Assembly: GCA_964544765.1 (NCBI GenBank)
Contig: CAZJDM010000013.1
Coordinates: 1 to 46,737, forward strand
Source: CAZJDM01 sp964544765
GTDB taxonomy: Bacteria > Bdellovibrionota_B > Oligoflexia > CAYFLR01
DNA: 46,737 nt
Direction of reading: 5' to 3'
The position numbers were made by a program, and so were the translations under genes. Positions 17,549 through 26,834 of this stretch are shown here, in pieces. A model generated the notes under the pieces. That model was not told where the DNA came from and searched no databases. It saw nothing but the letters and a program-made list of their open reading frames with translations. Every line of letters begins with the position of its first letter. Within the stretch, counting starts at the first letter, position 1.

Positions 17549-18829
17549 TTACAACTGAGTGGGTAAAGTGCGCGATCCTATTTTTTTACGAAGCGATTGT
17601 CGATAAGTCGCAAGTAAATTGGGATCATCTTGTCTATCGCGACCAAATGATTCAATTAAAGATAAACTATCGAAAAAGATAGCTCTATTGATTCTTTCAA
17701 TATCTGAACCTTCAAAAACACCTTGCCATTGATCAAACCAACTTAAAACATTGTCATCATTAATATCTAGCATATAACCAGTAGTTCGAGTTTCTTGATC
17801 AATAAGTTTTTTTAAAGCAAGAACTAATCTTCTAGCAGTATTACTAGGCAAAGGTTTATTTTTGACAGGATCACGTGACTGATTAGAATCCACAGACACT
17901 AATGAGCGCATCTTACTAATTCTTTGAGATAAATTATCTGCTGAATGCCAAATCAACCTTCTTAATTCATTTTGAAATTGACCAATTGGATTATTATAAG
18001 GCCACAATTTTTCAAGATCCAAATTATTCTGAACTTGAAAGTCGGGGACTTTTTGTAGAACCAGCTTTGTTTGTGAACTTACTTCTAAATGAGCACCTTG
18101 GTGCCATAGATCTAATAAATCTGATGAAGTGAGAACTTCAAACTCTAAGTCAACCAACCCGACCAAAGGAATTCCAATAAATAATCTACGCTCATCACTT
18201 TGCCATAACATTGGTTGACCTAATGCTAATTGAGAACATAAAGCTACTTCTTTAGGAACGTACTCTTCCCTAGCAATCAGTCCAAAGGTATCAACATGAA
18301 ATTGGGCTATAAACTTGCCAACCTGGTCAATTTGTTGACGCATATGATTCTCACGTTCCTCCCAATTAAGATTGGCCTCACGGTATCCTTCAATCGGTCC
18401 TCCCTTAAAACATCCTAATTGACTATCATCTAAATAAATGCTGTAACTATCATTTAGACCAGGTAATTCTAGCGGATCTTTTCTAAATTTAATCAAAGCT
18501 ACATCAACTGACATTTGTAATGGTTCTGGAGTTGGAGGTTCTACAAGTTGTCCATCACACTTGCCTGTTTGGGAATGACTAACTTCTATCCAGGGTTTTA
18601 AAGAACATTCGGCGTAATTATTCAATGCCTGAATACGTTCTGAGGTTGCCAGACTATATGATCCTAATGATAGTGGTTTTCTTCCTCTATACACTGCCTG
18701 AAGATTTGCATGGTATGAATATGAGTAATTATTTTGACCAGCACGTCCACATCCCCATAAAAGTATCAAAATACCAAGTATTCCAACAACACCCTTTACT
18801 CGCATAACATTAATGTTCCTTTTCTTCAT
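17549..18829 (-). CDS. lipoprotein of unknown function (about 426 aa)
   Basis: The ATG at 18829 is chosen because TTGAGG sits 9 nt upstream; an in-frame TTG at 18844 lacks a site. The signal peptide ends LILLWGC, giving a lipidated cysteine. The mature protein has several cysteines (NYAECSLK, GKCDG, LGCFKG, ALCSQ) and a helical C-terminal third (RRLVLALKKLIDQETR; RQSLRKKIGSR). No domain is recognised. It may be an outer-membrane-anchored envelope protein. It converges with the upstream secreted-protein pair and stands alone on its strand. Confidence 0.78.
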   Translation of the reverse strand: MKKRNINVMRVKGVVGILGILILLWGCGRAGQNNYSYSYHANLQAVYRGRKPLSLGSYSLATSERIQALNNYAECSLKPWIEVSHSQTGKCDGQLVEPPTPEPLQMSVDVALIKFRKDPLELPGLNDSYSIYLDDSQLGCFKGGPIEGYREANLNWEERENHMRQQIDQVGKFIAQFHVDTFGLIAREEYVPKEVALCSQLALGQPMLWQSDERRLFIGIPLVGLVDLEFEVLTSSDLLDLWHQGAHLEVSSQTKLVLQKVPDFQVQNNLDLEKLWPYNNPIGQFQNELRRLIWHSADNLSQRISKMRSLVSVDSNQSRDPVKNKPLPSNTARRLVLALKKLIDQETRTTGYMLDINDDNVLSWFDQWQGVFEGSDIERINRAIFFDSLSLIESFGRDRQDDPNLLATYRQSLRKKIGSRTLPTQL

Positions 18830-18844
18830 CTTAATCGACCTCAA

Positions 18845-19232
18845 TTATTAGTTAATTTACACTCACACCAGATAAACAAACAGATGTACATATAGTTGAA
18901 TAATTCCACATTGCACAAGAAACTATGATTCCGAGCTTATGCTACGAATGATTATTTCATACTTAGATTATTTTTAAATTATATAATATTTAAAACGATG
19001 CTTTATATTTAAAGATGCTCTATATTTTAACCTGTATTAATGACTATGTTCTGTACTTAAGATGCTTTTTAATTATAATTATAATTATGAGTAAACGTGG
19101 GCGCATAACGACCACAAAGCGACTTATGTGATAAAATTCACCCTAAGTCAATTCTTTTTTACATAGAAGATTAATTATTTTATAAGCATATAATAATATT
19201 CTTATTATATTTAGTAAAATTGGCTAACATCA
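18845..19232. other. AT-rich non-coding gap
   Basis: About 390 bp between two minus-strand genes. It contains a short tandem AATTAT run near 19072-19089 and two similar stretches, ATGCTTTATATTTAA and ATGCTCTATATTTTAA, near 18998-19030. No gene, tRNA or convincing terminator is visible. The promoter of the lipoprotein gene is expected in the first part. Confidence 0.4.
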
Positions 19233-20027
19233 CTAACAAATAGCTTTACTGTAGGTGACAAAATCTACTGAAAAATCGCATTTACCCTTAATGTTGGCAT
19301 TTTGAGTTGTTAAAAACCATAAATCACTATTCTGTTTTAAAGATTCTTGTTGACGAATACCAACTAATGATCGCCATAATCCTCTGCCCCTATGATCCGA
19401 AACTATATTTCCACAAAATAGATAAGAACAAAGGGTATGGGGATCTACATAAAAGGATCCTAAACCAACAGGTTCCATTTTAACGTCAAATATTACAGTG
19501 GTAAAAATTTTATCTTCAACCGACATTGCTGATTTATTCATTAAATCAATATATCCATCATTTACTTTAAAATTTTGCTTAATCAATCTTCTAAAAATTG
19601 GTTTGATTTGCTCATCATTATTAGGTTTAGTAATATAAGTATAATCTTTAGGAAGTTCCATTGGTGAAAGTTGGTTCCATATATTTACAGTATCAATTCG
19701 TTCTTTTTGCCATTGTCGCTCCAACAATAACTTATGCCATAGATCATTATCATTATTATTAGATAATTGAAAAATACTGAAATAGGCTATTTTCTTATCA
19801 AAAGGCCCAAAAGTCTCCTGTTTAAAATATTCTTCTATATAATCTAAATCACTAATATTAAAGGTTTCACCTGGTTTAAGAAAAAGAGGTGAACTCTCTG
19901 GATCGAGCCAATCCGGAACTCGATAGAAATCAAAATTAAGTAGAAAATTAGAAGGTCGTTTACCCACCACAGAATAAGCATGAACACATTTCTTTATTAT
20001 TTGATAAATAAGTGGATTGTTCGACAT
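19233..20027 (-). CDS. GNAT-family N-acetyltransferase
   Basis: The C-terminal half has the GNAT core: a beta strand with GLGSFYVDPH, then a short strand and motif A NIVSDHRGRGLWRSLVG (V..dxRGRGLW), the acetyl-CoA pyrophosphate-binding loop. The N-terminal ~130 residues are unfamiliar and may be a second, degenerate acyltransferase half, as in tandem GNAT proteins. Substrate unknown. Starts at ATG 20027 with only a weak AGGG upstream. Divergent from the helicase-like gene across 155 bp. Confidence 0.75.
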   Translation of the reverse strand: MSNNPLIYQIIKKCVHAYSVVGKRPSNFLLNFDFYRVPDWLDPESSPLFLKPGETFNISDLDYIEEYFKQETFGPFDKKIAYFSIFQLSNNNDNDLWHKLLLERQWQKERIDTVNIWNQLSPMELPKDYTYITKPNNDEQIKPIFRRLIKQNFKVNDGYIDLMNKSAMSVEDKIFTTVIFDVKMEPVGLGSFYVDPHTLCSYLFCGNIVSDHRGRGLWRSLVGIRQQESLKQNSDLWFLTTQNANIKGKCDFSVDFVTYSKAIC

Positions 20028-20182
20028 AATTTAATTTACCCTATCTATTTCCTAAACCAAACAAATCAAACTATGAAATAGCACTTTAATAGACAATCAA
20101 GCAATAAAATAAAAAGAAATGACAATAGAAGCAAGTTATAGTATGAGTATCTAGCTGGTTTTGTTAATTAGGACATTAAATA

Positions 20183-22096
20183 ATGCAAAAATTTGAAGAA
20201 TTACAATTTCCTACAGAATATTTGAGTAAATTTCACTCCCAAAATCTTTTCAATCTAAATAAGTTACAACAAAAATTGCTAAACATGACTTTCAAAGGAT
20301 CAAACGTTATTACCATCGCCCCAGAGGGTGTTGGAAAAACTATTGGGTTTTTAACAGCTATTATTAATAAAATATTTAGTAATATCCCACAAGACACTCA
20401 ACTACCTATTGCTCAAACTATGGCCATTATCTTGGTTCCTTTCAAAGAAAGTGTACTTCGCGTACAGAGCATTTCCCAAAAATTAATACCACATCAAACT
20501 ATTTCTATATGTGCCATTCACGAACAGACTGATACAACTCAAATACAAATGGATTTACGGGGAAAACCAAATATAATAATAACTACTCCCGAAAAATTTA
20601 TTGAATGCTATGAGCAAAATTTTATTACTTTATCTGGAATTAATTTTATTGTTTTAAATGAAATAGATAAATTAATTGACAAAGGAAATTTACAAATTAT
20701 ACAAATGTTTTTCCGAGCTATGCGTTCCAAATCTCAGGCATTGATTTTCTCATCCAAAGAATCAGGAGAATTAGAAAGTTTTGTTAATGTCTACATCAAA
20801 AATCCACAACGCATCAATTATTTTAATGATAATTTGGATAAAAAACATAAAAAGAATATATCACCTGCATCTCAAAAAAAGTCTAAATCCCAAGAAAAAT
20901 CTAAATCCCAAGAAAAAGTATCTTTACCTCAACAAAAATCCTCTCCCACTGAGGATAAACTCTCTCCACATCTCCCCAGAAAAAGACACAGAAGCGAAAG
21001 AACTCCTTCAAAAACCAAGAGTAATTCGCAGCAACTAGATCCAAAAAATAAATCTCATTTAAGATTAAAAAGCAAATCTCAGCATGATAGACAACATGAT
21101 AAGCATCATGATAAGCAACATGACAGACAATATAATAGACAGAATAAACCAGATAGAAAAGAAAAATCTACTCATCAAAAACAAAAAAAATCCATTCGCT
21201 ACGACCAACTGTTTAAGCAAAATAATGTAGGAAAACAAACAAGCTATTTTTGTAACCCCTATGAAAAGGGTAGACTTGTAAATGAAATACTGCGATATCT
21301 TAAACCTAATCGTTGTTTGATATACACAAACTCAGATCCCAGCAGTCTATATATTTACAATCAAATTATCAAAAACAAACGTAATATTAAAATAGAGCAT
21401 ATTAACGAATCAACCTCTCCTAAATCACGTACTCAAATCATTAAAGATTTTCATAAAGGGTATATTACAATTTTAATTATGACTGACCGCTACTATCGTG
21501 AAGTGCCTTTAAACAGTGTAAGTTATGTTATTCATTATGAACTACCTAATGATCCTAAGCGTTATCAATTAAGAAACGGTGGAAAAGGCTGGTATGGGGA
21601 AAAAATTAATTCTATTAGTTTAATATGTAAAAGAGATACCGAAAAACTCGAATCAATAAATAAATTACTAACCGCTCCAATGACTTGCCACCGTGTAGAT
21701 GATTTCGCTAGTTACCCTAAACCATCAACCAAAAAGGACCCAAAAACATTAAATAATTCTAAGTCAAACAATCCTAAGTTAAATAATCCTAAGTTAAATA
21801 ATCCTGAGAGAAGATCAAAATATAACAAACAATCTAACGATAAAAAGTATAGATCCTCCGACAAGGCGCCAAGATCAAGAAAACCTATTAATAAAGATCA
21901 TAATAGAAGTAATAATAACAATAATCACGACAATCATAATAATCACTATAACCATAGCCAAAATCAAATTCAAATGGGTACTAATCAATTAGAAGTGGAA
22001 ATACCAAATAAACAGAAAAAAACTTCTTCTTCATCAATTGTAAAAAAAATAAAAAACTGGTTTTCTTCCAAAGTAGGAATAAAGAATGAACACTAA
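20183..22096 (+). CDS. degenerate DEAD-box helicase-like protein with low-complexity insert and tail
   Basis: Both RecA-like halves of a DEAD-box protein can be traced. Motif I is intact (APEGVGKT, 46-53) and motif Ib is TTPEK. The DEAD box has become NEID (159-162), SAT has become SSK (190-192), and the HRxGRxGR motif VI region reads YQLRNGGKGWYG. Between the halves (about 215-345) lies a Lys/Ser/Gln/His-rich insert with KSQEKSKSQEK and repeated HD[RK]Q units. The C-terminal ~130 residues are Asn/Lys/His/Ser-rich with a repeated LNNPK unit. RNA binding is plausible; ATP hydrolysis and unwinding are doubtful. AGGA lies 9 nt before the ATG. The gene overlaps the M42 peptidase by 11 nt. Confidence 0.82.
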   Translation: MQKFEELQFPTEYLSKFHSQNLFNLNKLQQKLLNMTFKGSNVITIAPEGVGKTIGFLTAIINKIFSNIPQDTQLPIAQTMAIILVPFKESVLRVQSISQKLIPHQTISICAIHEQTDTTQIQMDLRGKPNIIITTPEKFIECYEQNFITLSGINFIVLNEIDKLIDKGNLQIIQMFFRAMRSKSQALIFSSKESGELESFVNVYIKNPQRINYFNDNLDKKHKKNISPASQKKSKSQEKSKSQEKVSLPQQKSSPTEDKLSPHLPRKRHRSERTPSKTKSNSQQLDPKNKSHLRLKSKSQHDRQHDKHHDKQHDRQYNRQNKPDRKEKSTHQKQKKSIRYDQLFKQNNVGKQTSYFCNPYEKGRLVNEILRYLKPNRCLIYTNSDPSSLYIYNQIIKNKRNIKIEHINESTSPKSRTQIIKDFHKGYITILIMTDRYYREVPLNSVSYVIHYELPNDPKRYQLRNGGKGWYGEKINSISLICKRDTEKLESINKLLTAPMTCHRVDDFASYPKPSTKKDPKTLNNSKSNNPKLNNPKLNNPERRSKYNKQSNDKKYRSSDKAPRSRKPINKDHNRSNNNNNHDNHNNHYNHSQNQIQMGTNQLEVEIPNKQKKTSSSSIVKKIKNWFSSKVGIKNEH

Positions 22097-23114
22097 ACAA
22101 CTTCTGGATTTAAATCTATTACAAGATCTAACAAATATATGTTCTACCCCAGGTAATGAACTTGGAATGAGAGAGTACTTAATTAAGGCATTATCCAAAG
22201 AAGGAAAAATCATAAAAACAAGGTGGACCGGGTTTTATTTGGATTACAAAAAGAACTCACCTAAAAAGAAAACAAATATAGTTATTACTGCACATATGGA
22301 CTCACCAGGTTTTACGGTACGTAATATCAATGAGGATGGGACTTTGGATATTATACCTTTAGGAGGTATTAACCCGGATATTTCTTCAGTAAGATCTGTC
22401 AATTTGCAGACATCTAAAAAGTCATATAATGGTATTTTAACTATCTCAGGTGAAAAGGATGAAAACGATAATAAGGACACTAACTACCAAGGTTACTTTG
22501 GTTTTTCCTCGCAAAAAGATGCCAAAACAGCTGGTGTTGAGAAAGGTGACCCTGTTTGCTTTACTGCTCCAATATATCAATTACGAAATAATTACATTGC
22601 CGCACCTTATTTAGACAATCGTATTGGCATTTATATTCTCTTAAAAACGTTACAAACTATTAAAAATATCGATTTAAAATGTAATATTTATTTTGCATTT
22701 ACTTCTTGCGAGGAGATAGGCGGTCGTTGTGCCAGAATTATGGCTGATATGATTAAACCTAGTATTGCTATTTGTCTTGATGCGACTTATGAGGAAGGTT
22801 CAATTGAAATGGGAAAAGGACCGGTAATTACTCTATCGGATGCATCAGTTATTTTACCGCGAGTAGTAAGAGATTCAATCTCAAAAATAGCCCAAAAAAG
22901 CAAAATACCTCTCCAATTTGAGGTATATAATTCTGCAGGTACTGACGCTGCCAGCTTTAAAGATACAGATGGTGGTTGTCTAACTATACCAATACTAGTT
23001 GCCAGCTTAAACAATCATAGTTCTCATGAGATATGCTCAATGAAGGACGTAAATAACTCTACTAAACTTATATTGGCCTTTTTAAAAAATCATAATCTGT
23101 TAAATATATCGTAG
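22086..23114 (+). CDS. M42-family aminopeptidase
   Basis: A binuclear metal aminopeptidase of the glutamyl-aminopeptidase/tetrahedral (TET) type; it trims peptides in the cytoplasm. Ligands and catalytic residues are visible: His70 with Asp72 (AHMDSPG), Asp177 (LDNRIG), Glu209-Glu210 (CEEIGGR), Asp232 (CLDATY) and a late His in NNHSSHE (311-314). At 342 aa the length is typical. The ATG lies inside the 3' end of the helicase-like gene (11-nt overlap, different frame), which suggests translational coupling. Confidence 0.93.
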   Translation: MNTKQLLDLNLLQDLTNICSTPGNELGMREYLIKALSKEGKIIKTRWTGFYLDYKKNSPKKKTNIVITAHMDSPGFTVRNINEDGTLDIIPLGGINPDISSVRSVNLQTSKKSYNGILTISGEKDENDNKDTNYQGYFGFSSQKDAKTAGVEKGDPVCFTAPIYQLRNNYIAAPYLDNRIGIYILLKTLQTIKNIDLKCNIYFAFTSCEEIGGRCARIMADMIKPSIAICLDATYEEGSIEMGKGPVITLSDASVILPRVVRDSISKIAQKSKIPLQFEVYNSAGTDAASFKDTDGGCLTIPILVASLNNHSSHEICSMKDVNNSTKLILAFLKNHNLLNIS

Positions 23115-23250
23115 TTGATCTTATGAATATCCAGTGTATAGCTTATGTATATCTTAAACTTATATATCTTGAATACTTTAGTTGTCTTATGTATCCAATA
23201 CACATCCAAGGAGTTTTAACAATAGATTACTTCGATTATTGATTACTGAT

Positions 23251-23290
23251 TATTAAATATTAAATATTAAATATTGATTATTGATTATTG
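23251..23290. repeat. short AT tandem repeat
   Basis: TATTAAA repeated about three times, then TTGATTA twice, upstream of the Bax-inhibitor-like gene in the 234-bp gap after the M42 gene. Probably a simple-sequence tract; it may affect promoter bending. Confidence 0.7.
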
Positions 23291-23348
23291 CAAATATATG
23301 ATTTTTTATAGATAATAAGAACTCAAAGGAAAATAATAAGGAGGATTT

Positions 23349-24107
23349 ATGTTTACATCAAGCAACCCAACTCTAAACAAACGGACATTGTCCAAGGTGT
23401 ACGGCAGATCAGATATCCGAACCACAGAGTCCATGACTATTGCTGGAACAGTTGATAAGGTATTAATAATGCTGGCTATAGCATTTGCCACAGCTTTATT
23501 CTCTTGGAACCAATCGTTTATGGGATATGACCAACCAGCAATGCCTTCAATTTGGCTAGGTCTTGGTGGTATCTGTGGTTTAATAACCGCTATTGTAACA
23601 ATATTTAAACCTGACGTAGCTAAAATTACAGCGCCCGCTTATGCTGCTTTTGAAGGACTTTTGTTAGGCGGTATTTCAGCTCTTGCGGAATCGCGTTTTC
23701 CTGGAATTGCTTTTCAAGCCATTTTAGGTACCTTTGCGGTATTCTCGGGTATGCTTTTTATCTATAGAACTAAAGTTATTCAAGTTACAGATAAATTTAA
23801 AACCGGATTAGTTGCTTGTGCCATGGGCATAATGGGCATCTACCTTCTTACTTTTATCCTAAGTTTTTTTGGAATGTCTATTCCTCTTATTCACAATTCA
23901 GGACCAATCGGAATTGGTTTCAGTCTCGTAGTTGTAGTTATAGCATCATTATTTCTAATATTGGATTTTGATAGAATTGAAGAAGCTTCTAGATCTGGTG
24001 CTCCAAAACATATGGAATGGTATTTGGCTTTTGGCCTGATGGTTACCCTTGTCTGGTTATATATTGAAATCCTTCACTTATTAATGAAATTACGATCAAA
24101 CGACTAA
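23349..24107 (+). CDS. Bax inhibitor-1/YccA-family membrane protein
   Basis: 252 aa with about seven membrane helices after a ~30-residue soluble N-terminus (TSSNPTLNKRTLSKVYG), the pattern of the bacterial YccA/YbhL-like branch of the BI-1 family. Members act as leak channels or modulate FtsH-type membrane proteolysis. The conserved segment near the end, LDFDRIEEASRSGAPKHMEWY then GLMVTLVWLYIEILHLL, is the family signature. Strong AAGGAGG, 4 nt before the ATG. Last chromosomal protein gene before the tRNA and the integrated element. Confidence 0.93.
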   Translation: MFTSSNPTLNKRTLSKVYGRSDIRTTESMTIAGTVDKVLIMLAIAFATALFSWNQSFMGYDQPAMPSIWLGLGGICGLITAIVTIFKPDVAKITAPAYAAFEGLLLGGISALAESRFPGIAFQAILGTFAVFSGMLFIYRTKVIQVTDKFKTGLVACAMGIMGIYLLTFILSFFGMSIPLIHNSGPIGIGFSLVVVVIASLFLILDFDRIEEASRSGAPKHMEWYLAFGLMVTLVWLYIEILHLLMKLRSND

Positions 24108-24200
24108 TTTCTGACTTTAATTACCTTATAGACAAATCAATTAATTTTACTAGACAAATTATTTGATTTTATGTAACTACGATATTGTCAAAATTAAATA

Positions 24201-24273
24201 GGGGCTATAGCTCAGTTGGGAGAGCGCATGACTGGCAGTCATGAGGTCAGGGGTTCGAACCCCCTTAGCTCCA
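24201..24273 (+). tRNA. tRNA-Ala (GGC)
   Basis: A complete 73-nt cloverleaf. The acceptor pair GGGGCTA/TAGCTCC includes the G3-U70 alanine identity pair. D arm GCTC/GAGC; anticodon stem CATGA/TCATG with loop CTGGCAG (anticodon GGC at 24234-24236); T arm AGGGG-TTCGAAC-CCCCT; discriminator A. The last nine bases overlap the 3' end of the integrase gene on the other strand, so the gene is the likely attachment site of the element. Confidence 0.97.
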
Positions 24274-25761
24274 CTTTACCCGACCCCCAGCCAGTTCGAT
24301 GAGGACATCGAACGGTTTTTCATAATCATATCGCAAGGTTCCATCTTCCAAAATTGGGTTCGATAACACCATTTTGGCGAGCCTTACCTTTTCCAGTAAA
24401 TTATCACCTAACTTCATGAAATCATAGACCTTATGTAGGAGTTCGATGATCCTAAAGCCTTCCTCGTATGTAGCAAGGTCAGCTTTTTGATGAGCGACAA
24501 TTTCATTGGTTACTTCAGCTAGGGCTATGCGTTTTATTTTATTCACTTCCTTGTATTCATCATCAGTCAGTATTCCTTCCTGGTGAAGCTTCTCCAATTT
24601 TGCAATGTTCTTTTTGATCTCCTGACGTTTGATAGCAAGCTCAGAACTTTTCTTTTCAGTATAGTAGTCGAGGTCCATCAACTTTTCCTTGATGGAGTCA
24701 ATGATGTACCTGCACATTTCAGGTGTAAATGCCTTGAAGCATTCAAAGGCTTCTAGCACCTGCTTCTCTATTTTATTTTGATTGGTGTTCTTGCTCTTTT
24801 CAGGGCAGTATTTATTGGCACAGTGGTAGTAGACATAGATTCTACCATTGGATTTACGCTTAATTTCTCCAGTGATAGCGTGGTTACATGCTCCGCATTT
24901 CATGAAGCCCATAAACGGTTTGGGGATCTCATTTGCCTTATTGATACTATGTCCAGTAGCTCGAATAGCTCTGATCTTTTGACAGGCATCAAACAGTCCC
25001 TTAGTGATAAGAGGTTCATGAACAGCTTTGTAGAGTTTACCCTTTACCTTCATAACGCCATAGTAGAAAGGGTTAGATAAGACCGTCTCTATTAACCTGC
25101 CATTAGTATTCAGTTCAGGGAACTTCTCTTTGACCTGCTTAACAAAATATTTCTGCGAGTAATTACCTGTTGCATAAAGTTCAAACATCTCTTTTATAAA
25201 TGGTCCTGTTCGCTCATCAATAATGACGGTAGCTGTTTTACGTGGTCCCACTCTAATGTTTTGATAACCAAAAGGAGCTTTCTTGTTCCAATATCCTGCT
25301 TCCAATCTAGCATCCAATCCTTTCCTGATTTCCGTTTTGAGGTTATCAATATAGTATTTACCCAAAATAGTTCCCAAGTAGAACCGCAGCTTTTCGTGGG
25401 GAGGACTGTTTTTATCAATGACTAAATGATCTCTAGTGAAGTGAAAGCGGACATCATAATTACCAACTAGGTCTTCAATAACAACTGCTGATTTAAAACC
25501 TCGGCAAGCTCGATCCACTTTGTCAAAAATGACATCCCTAATATTATGGTTCTTAGTATAGTCAATCAGAGCAAAAAAATATTTACGATCATCCTCTTTA
25601 GATGCCGATTCATCAACAGACCATTCCTTGACAATCTTCAGGTTGTTATCCTTCGCATATTTATCACCAGCAGTTTTCTGAGCAGCTAGTGAAAACCCAT
25701 CTCTCTGATCTTTAGAGGACACTCGATCAAATTTTACTGCACTTAGTATCGGCTTTCGCAT
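24265..25761 (-). CDS. large serine integrase/recombinase
   Basis: A 498-aa site-specific recombinase. The N-terminal resolvase domain has the nucleophile in FDRVSSKDQ (Ser15) and the catalytic Arg region DKVDRACRG. The recombinase domain follows (~150-270, with APFGYQ), then a zinc ribbon (CGACNHAITG ... YYHCANKYCP) and a coiled coil (about 375-420) of the kind that controls integration direction. Residues W-S and the stop TAA are encoded by the reverse complement of the tRNA-Ala acceptor arm. It follows the small zinc protein gene with a 19-nt overlap. Such enzymes usually need a separate directionality factor; neighbouring small genes are candidates. Confidence 0.95.
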   Translation of the reverse strand: MRKPILSAVKFDRVSSKDQRDGFSLAAQKTAGDKYAKDNNLKIVKEWSVDESASKEDDRKYFFALIDYTKNHNIRDVIFDKVDRACRGFKSAVVIEDLVGNYDVRFHFTRDHLVIDKNSPPHEKLRFYLGTILGKYYIDNLKTEIRKGLDARLEAGYWNKKAPFGYQNIRVGPRKTATVIIDERTGPFIKEMFELYATGNYSQKYFVKQVKEKFPELNTNGRLIETVLSNPFYYGVMKVKGKLYKAVHEPLITKGLFDACQKIRAIRATGHSINKANEIPKPFMGFMKCGACNHAITGEIKRKSNGRIYVYYHCANKYCPEKSKNTNQNKIEKQVLEAFECFKAFTPEMCRYIIDSIKEKLMDLDYYTEKKSSELAIKRQEIKKNIAKLEKLHQEGILTDDEYKEVNKIKRIALAEVTNEIVAHQKADLATYEEGFRIIELLHKVYDFMKLGDNLLEKVRLAKMVLSNPILEDGTLRYDYEKPFDVLIELAGGRVKWS

Positions 25762-26027
25762 TGCTTTAATATCTCCAACAACCGTTTATTACATAGTTTT
25801 AAAGTTGTCATCTCTTGCTCGTAGACTATCTCAGATACCTTCTTCAACCTATTGACTACCTCAACACCTTCTTTATCAACCTTAGAGCTGTGACGAGACC
25901 TGCTCTTTTTCTTCTTGCACTCTTTGCATATACTCTCAAGGCGATCACCTTTTGAGTAAAAATCAGAGGTGCTTTTGCTCTGCAAACACTTGGTACAGGT
26001 TTTGGTTGCTGCCATTTCTTTCTTCAT
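25743..26027 (-). CDS. small double-CxxC zinc-binding protein
   Basis: 94 aa. The N-terminal motif KTCTKCLQSKSTSDFYSKG...CKEC has two CxxC knuckles, like the zinc-binding head often fused to HNH nucleases, but no HNH domain follows. A basic KKKKSRSRHSSK stretch and a helical C-terminus suggest nucleic-acid or protein binding. The start is taken at 26027; a second in-frame ATG at 26015 is possible. Its end overlaps the integrase start by 19 nt, so it is probably translated with it and could be a directionality or regulatory factor (inference). Confidence 0.7.
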   Translation of the reverse strand: MKKEMAATKTCTKCLQSKSTSDFYSKGDRLESICKECKKKKSRSRHSSKVDKEGVEVVNRLKKVSEIVYEQEMTTLKLCNKRLLEILKQCESRY

Positions 26028-26089
26028 GGCAATAGCAATACCAAAAGTGAGGTCTTGTAATAAAATTACATAAGCTAATTCCCTGCATA

Positions 26090-26368
26090 TTACGAGCAGT
26101 TTCCTTCACGCCTATATGACTTCATAGCTTTAAACATTCCTGATACTCCCTGCGTTTCTAGGGTTATCTCACGCTTCATTTCATATGCTGATAAGGCGTT
26201 ACCAACTGAAAATAATTGCATCTGCCCAAAAATTGGAGGATGGAGGTACACTCGCTGAAAAAGCGAAAGAGTCATGATTGCCTCTGCTGGAAATATTTCC
26301 AAAAGTTTTTGGGGTGATTCATGTAACGGAAGAGCTTGACATTGACCACCAAAATTTGCTTCAGCCAT
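26090..26368 (-). CDS. small unknown protein, coupled to upstream gene
   Basis: The ATG at 26368 overlaps the stop of the preceding gene by 8 nt and has GAGGA upstream; longer in-frame starts (26380, TTG 26398) are less favoured. About 92 aa with no recognised domain, a hydrophobic middle (EAIMTLSLFQRVYLHPPIFG) and a basic C-terminus (KAMKSYRREGNCS). The overlap and strand make it part of the five-gene run led by the XRE regulator. Confidence 0.55.
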   Translation of the reverse strand: MAEANFGGQCQALPLHESPQKLLEIFPAEAIMTLSLFQRVYLHPPIFGQMQLFSVGNALSAYEMKREITLETQGVSGMFKAMKSYRREGNCS

Positions 26369-26834
26369 TACTGTCCTCATTGGTCCACATTCGTTCAAAC
26401 ACCTGCTTTTTCAATCCAACCAAATGCAGACAGCCATTTATCATCTGGACTGTACCGCCAAATTTTATAGGTGAAAAATCAACTTTAGAGGAACCAAAAC
26501 GCTGCCATAAATGGCTAAAACAATGTTCTGTGGATTTTGAAAATCGCTTTTTACTCTCTACCCATAGATCGTACTGGTGGATCTCATTTAAAGATTTGGG
26601 AGGATGATTTAGGCGATTAAAAGCACTCCAAATATGCGAGAGATTGAAGCCACAAATTAGCGTATTTGGCAAGCTCACTCGCTCCATTAGCTCATGTATA
26701 TTATCCTCTAAGAATACCCTGTAACGACTACCCTGATAATCATAAACGGCTATACAAAACAGGTCATCGGTGCTAGCATCGTTATCTGACTCAGACAACT
26801 CAATCACTATCGTGTTCATCGGTATCTCTTTCAT
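26361..26834 (-). CDS. possible inactive RNase H-like/DEDD exonuclease-fold protein
   Basis: 157 aa. The layout resembles the small 3'-5' exonuclease-like domains: a first strand TIVIELSES, then CIAVYDYQGSRYRVF, then LICGFNLSHIWSAF (compare GFN..FD) and YDLW, ending in LKKQVFERMW. In this alignment the metal-binding Asp residues are mostly replaced (GFN..FD has become GFNLSHIW), so activity is unlikely. This is a pattern judgement, not a search result. Start at 26834 (AAGGAG 3 nt away) or 26819. It overlaps its upstream neighbour by 35 nt (20 nt with the later start). Confidence 0.55.
   Translation of the reverse strand: MKEIPMNTIVIELSESDNDASTDDLFCIAVYDYQGSRYRVFLEDNIHELMERVSLPNTLICGFNLSHIWSAFNRLNHPPKSLNEIHQYDLWVESKKRFSKSTEHCFSHLWQRFGSSKVDFSPIKFGGTVQMINGCLHLVGLKKQVFERMWTNEDSNG

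Noticed and set aside
23251..23290. Regulatory repeat array
   Set aside because: Units are simple AT heptamers without symmetry; treated as a low-complexity tract.
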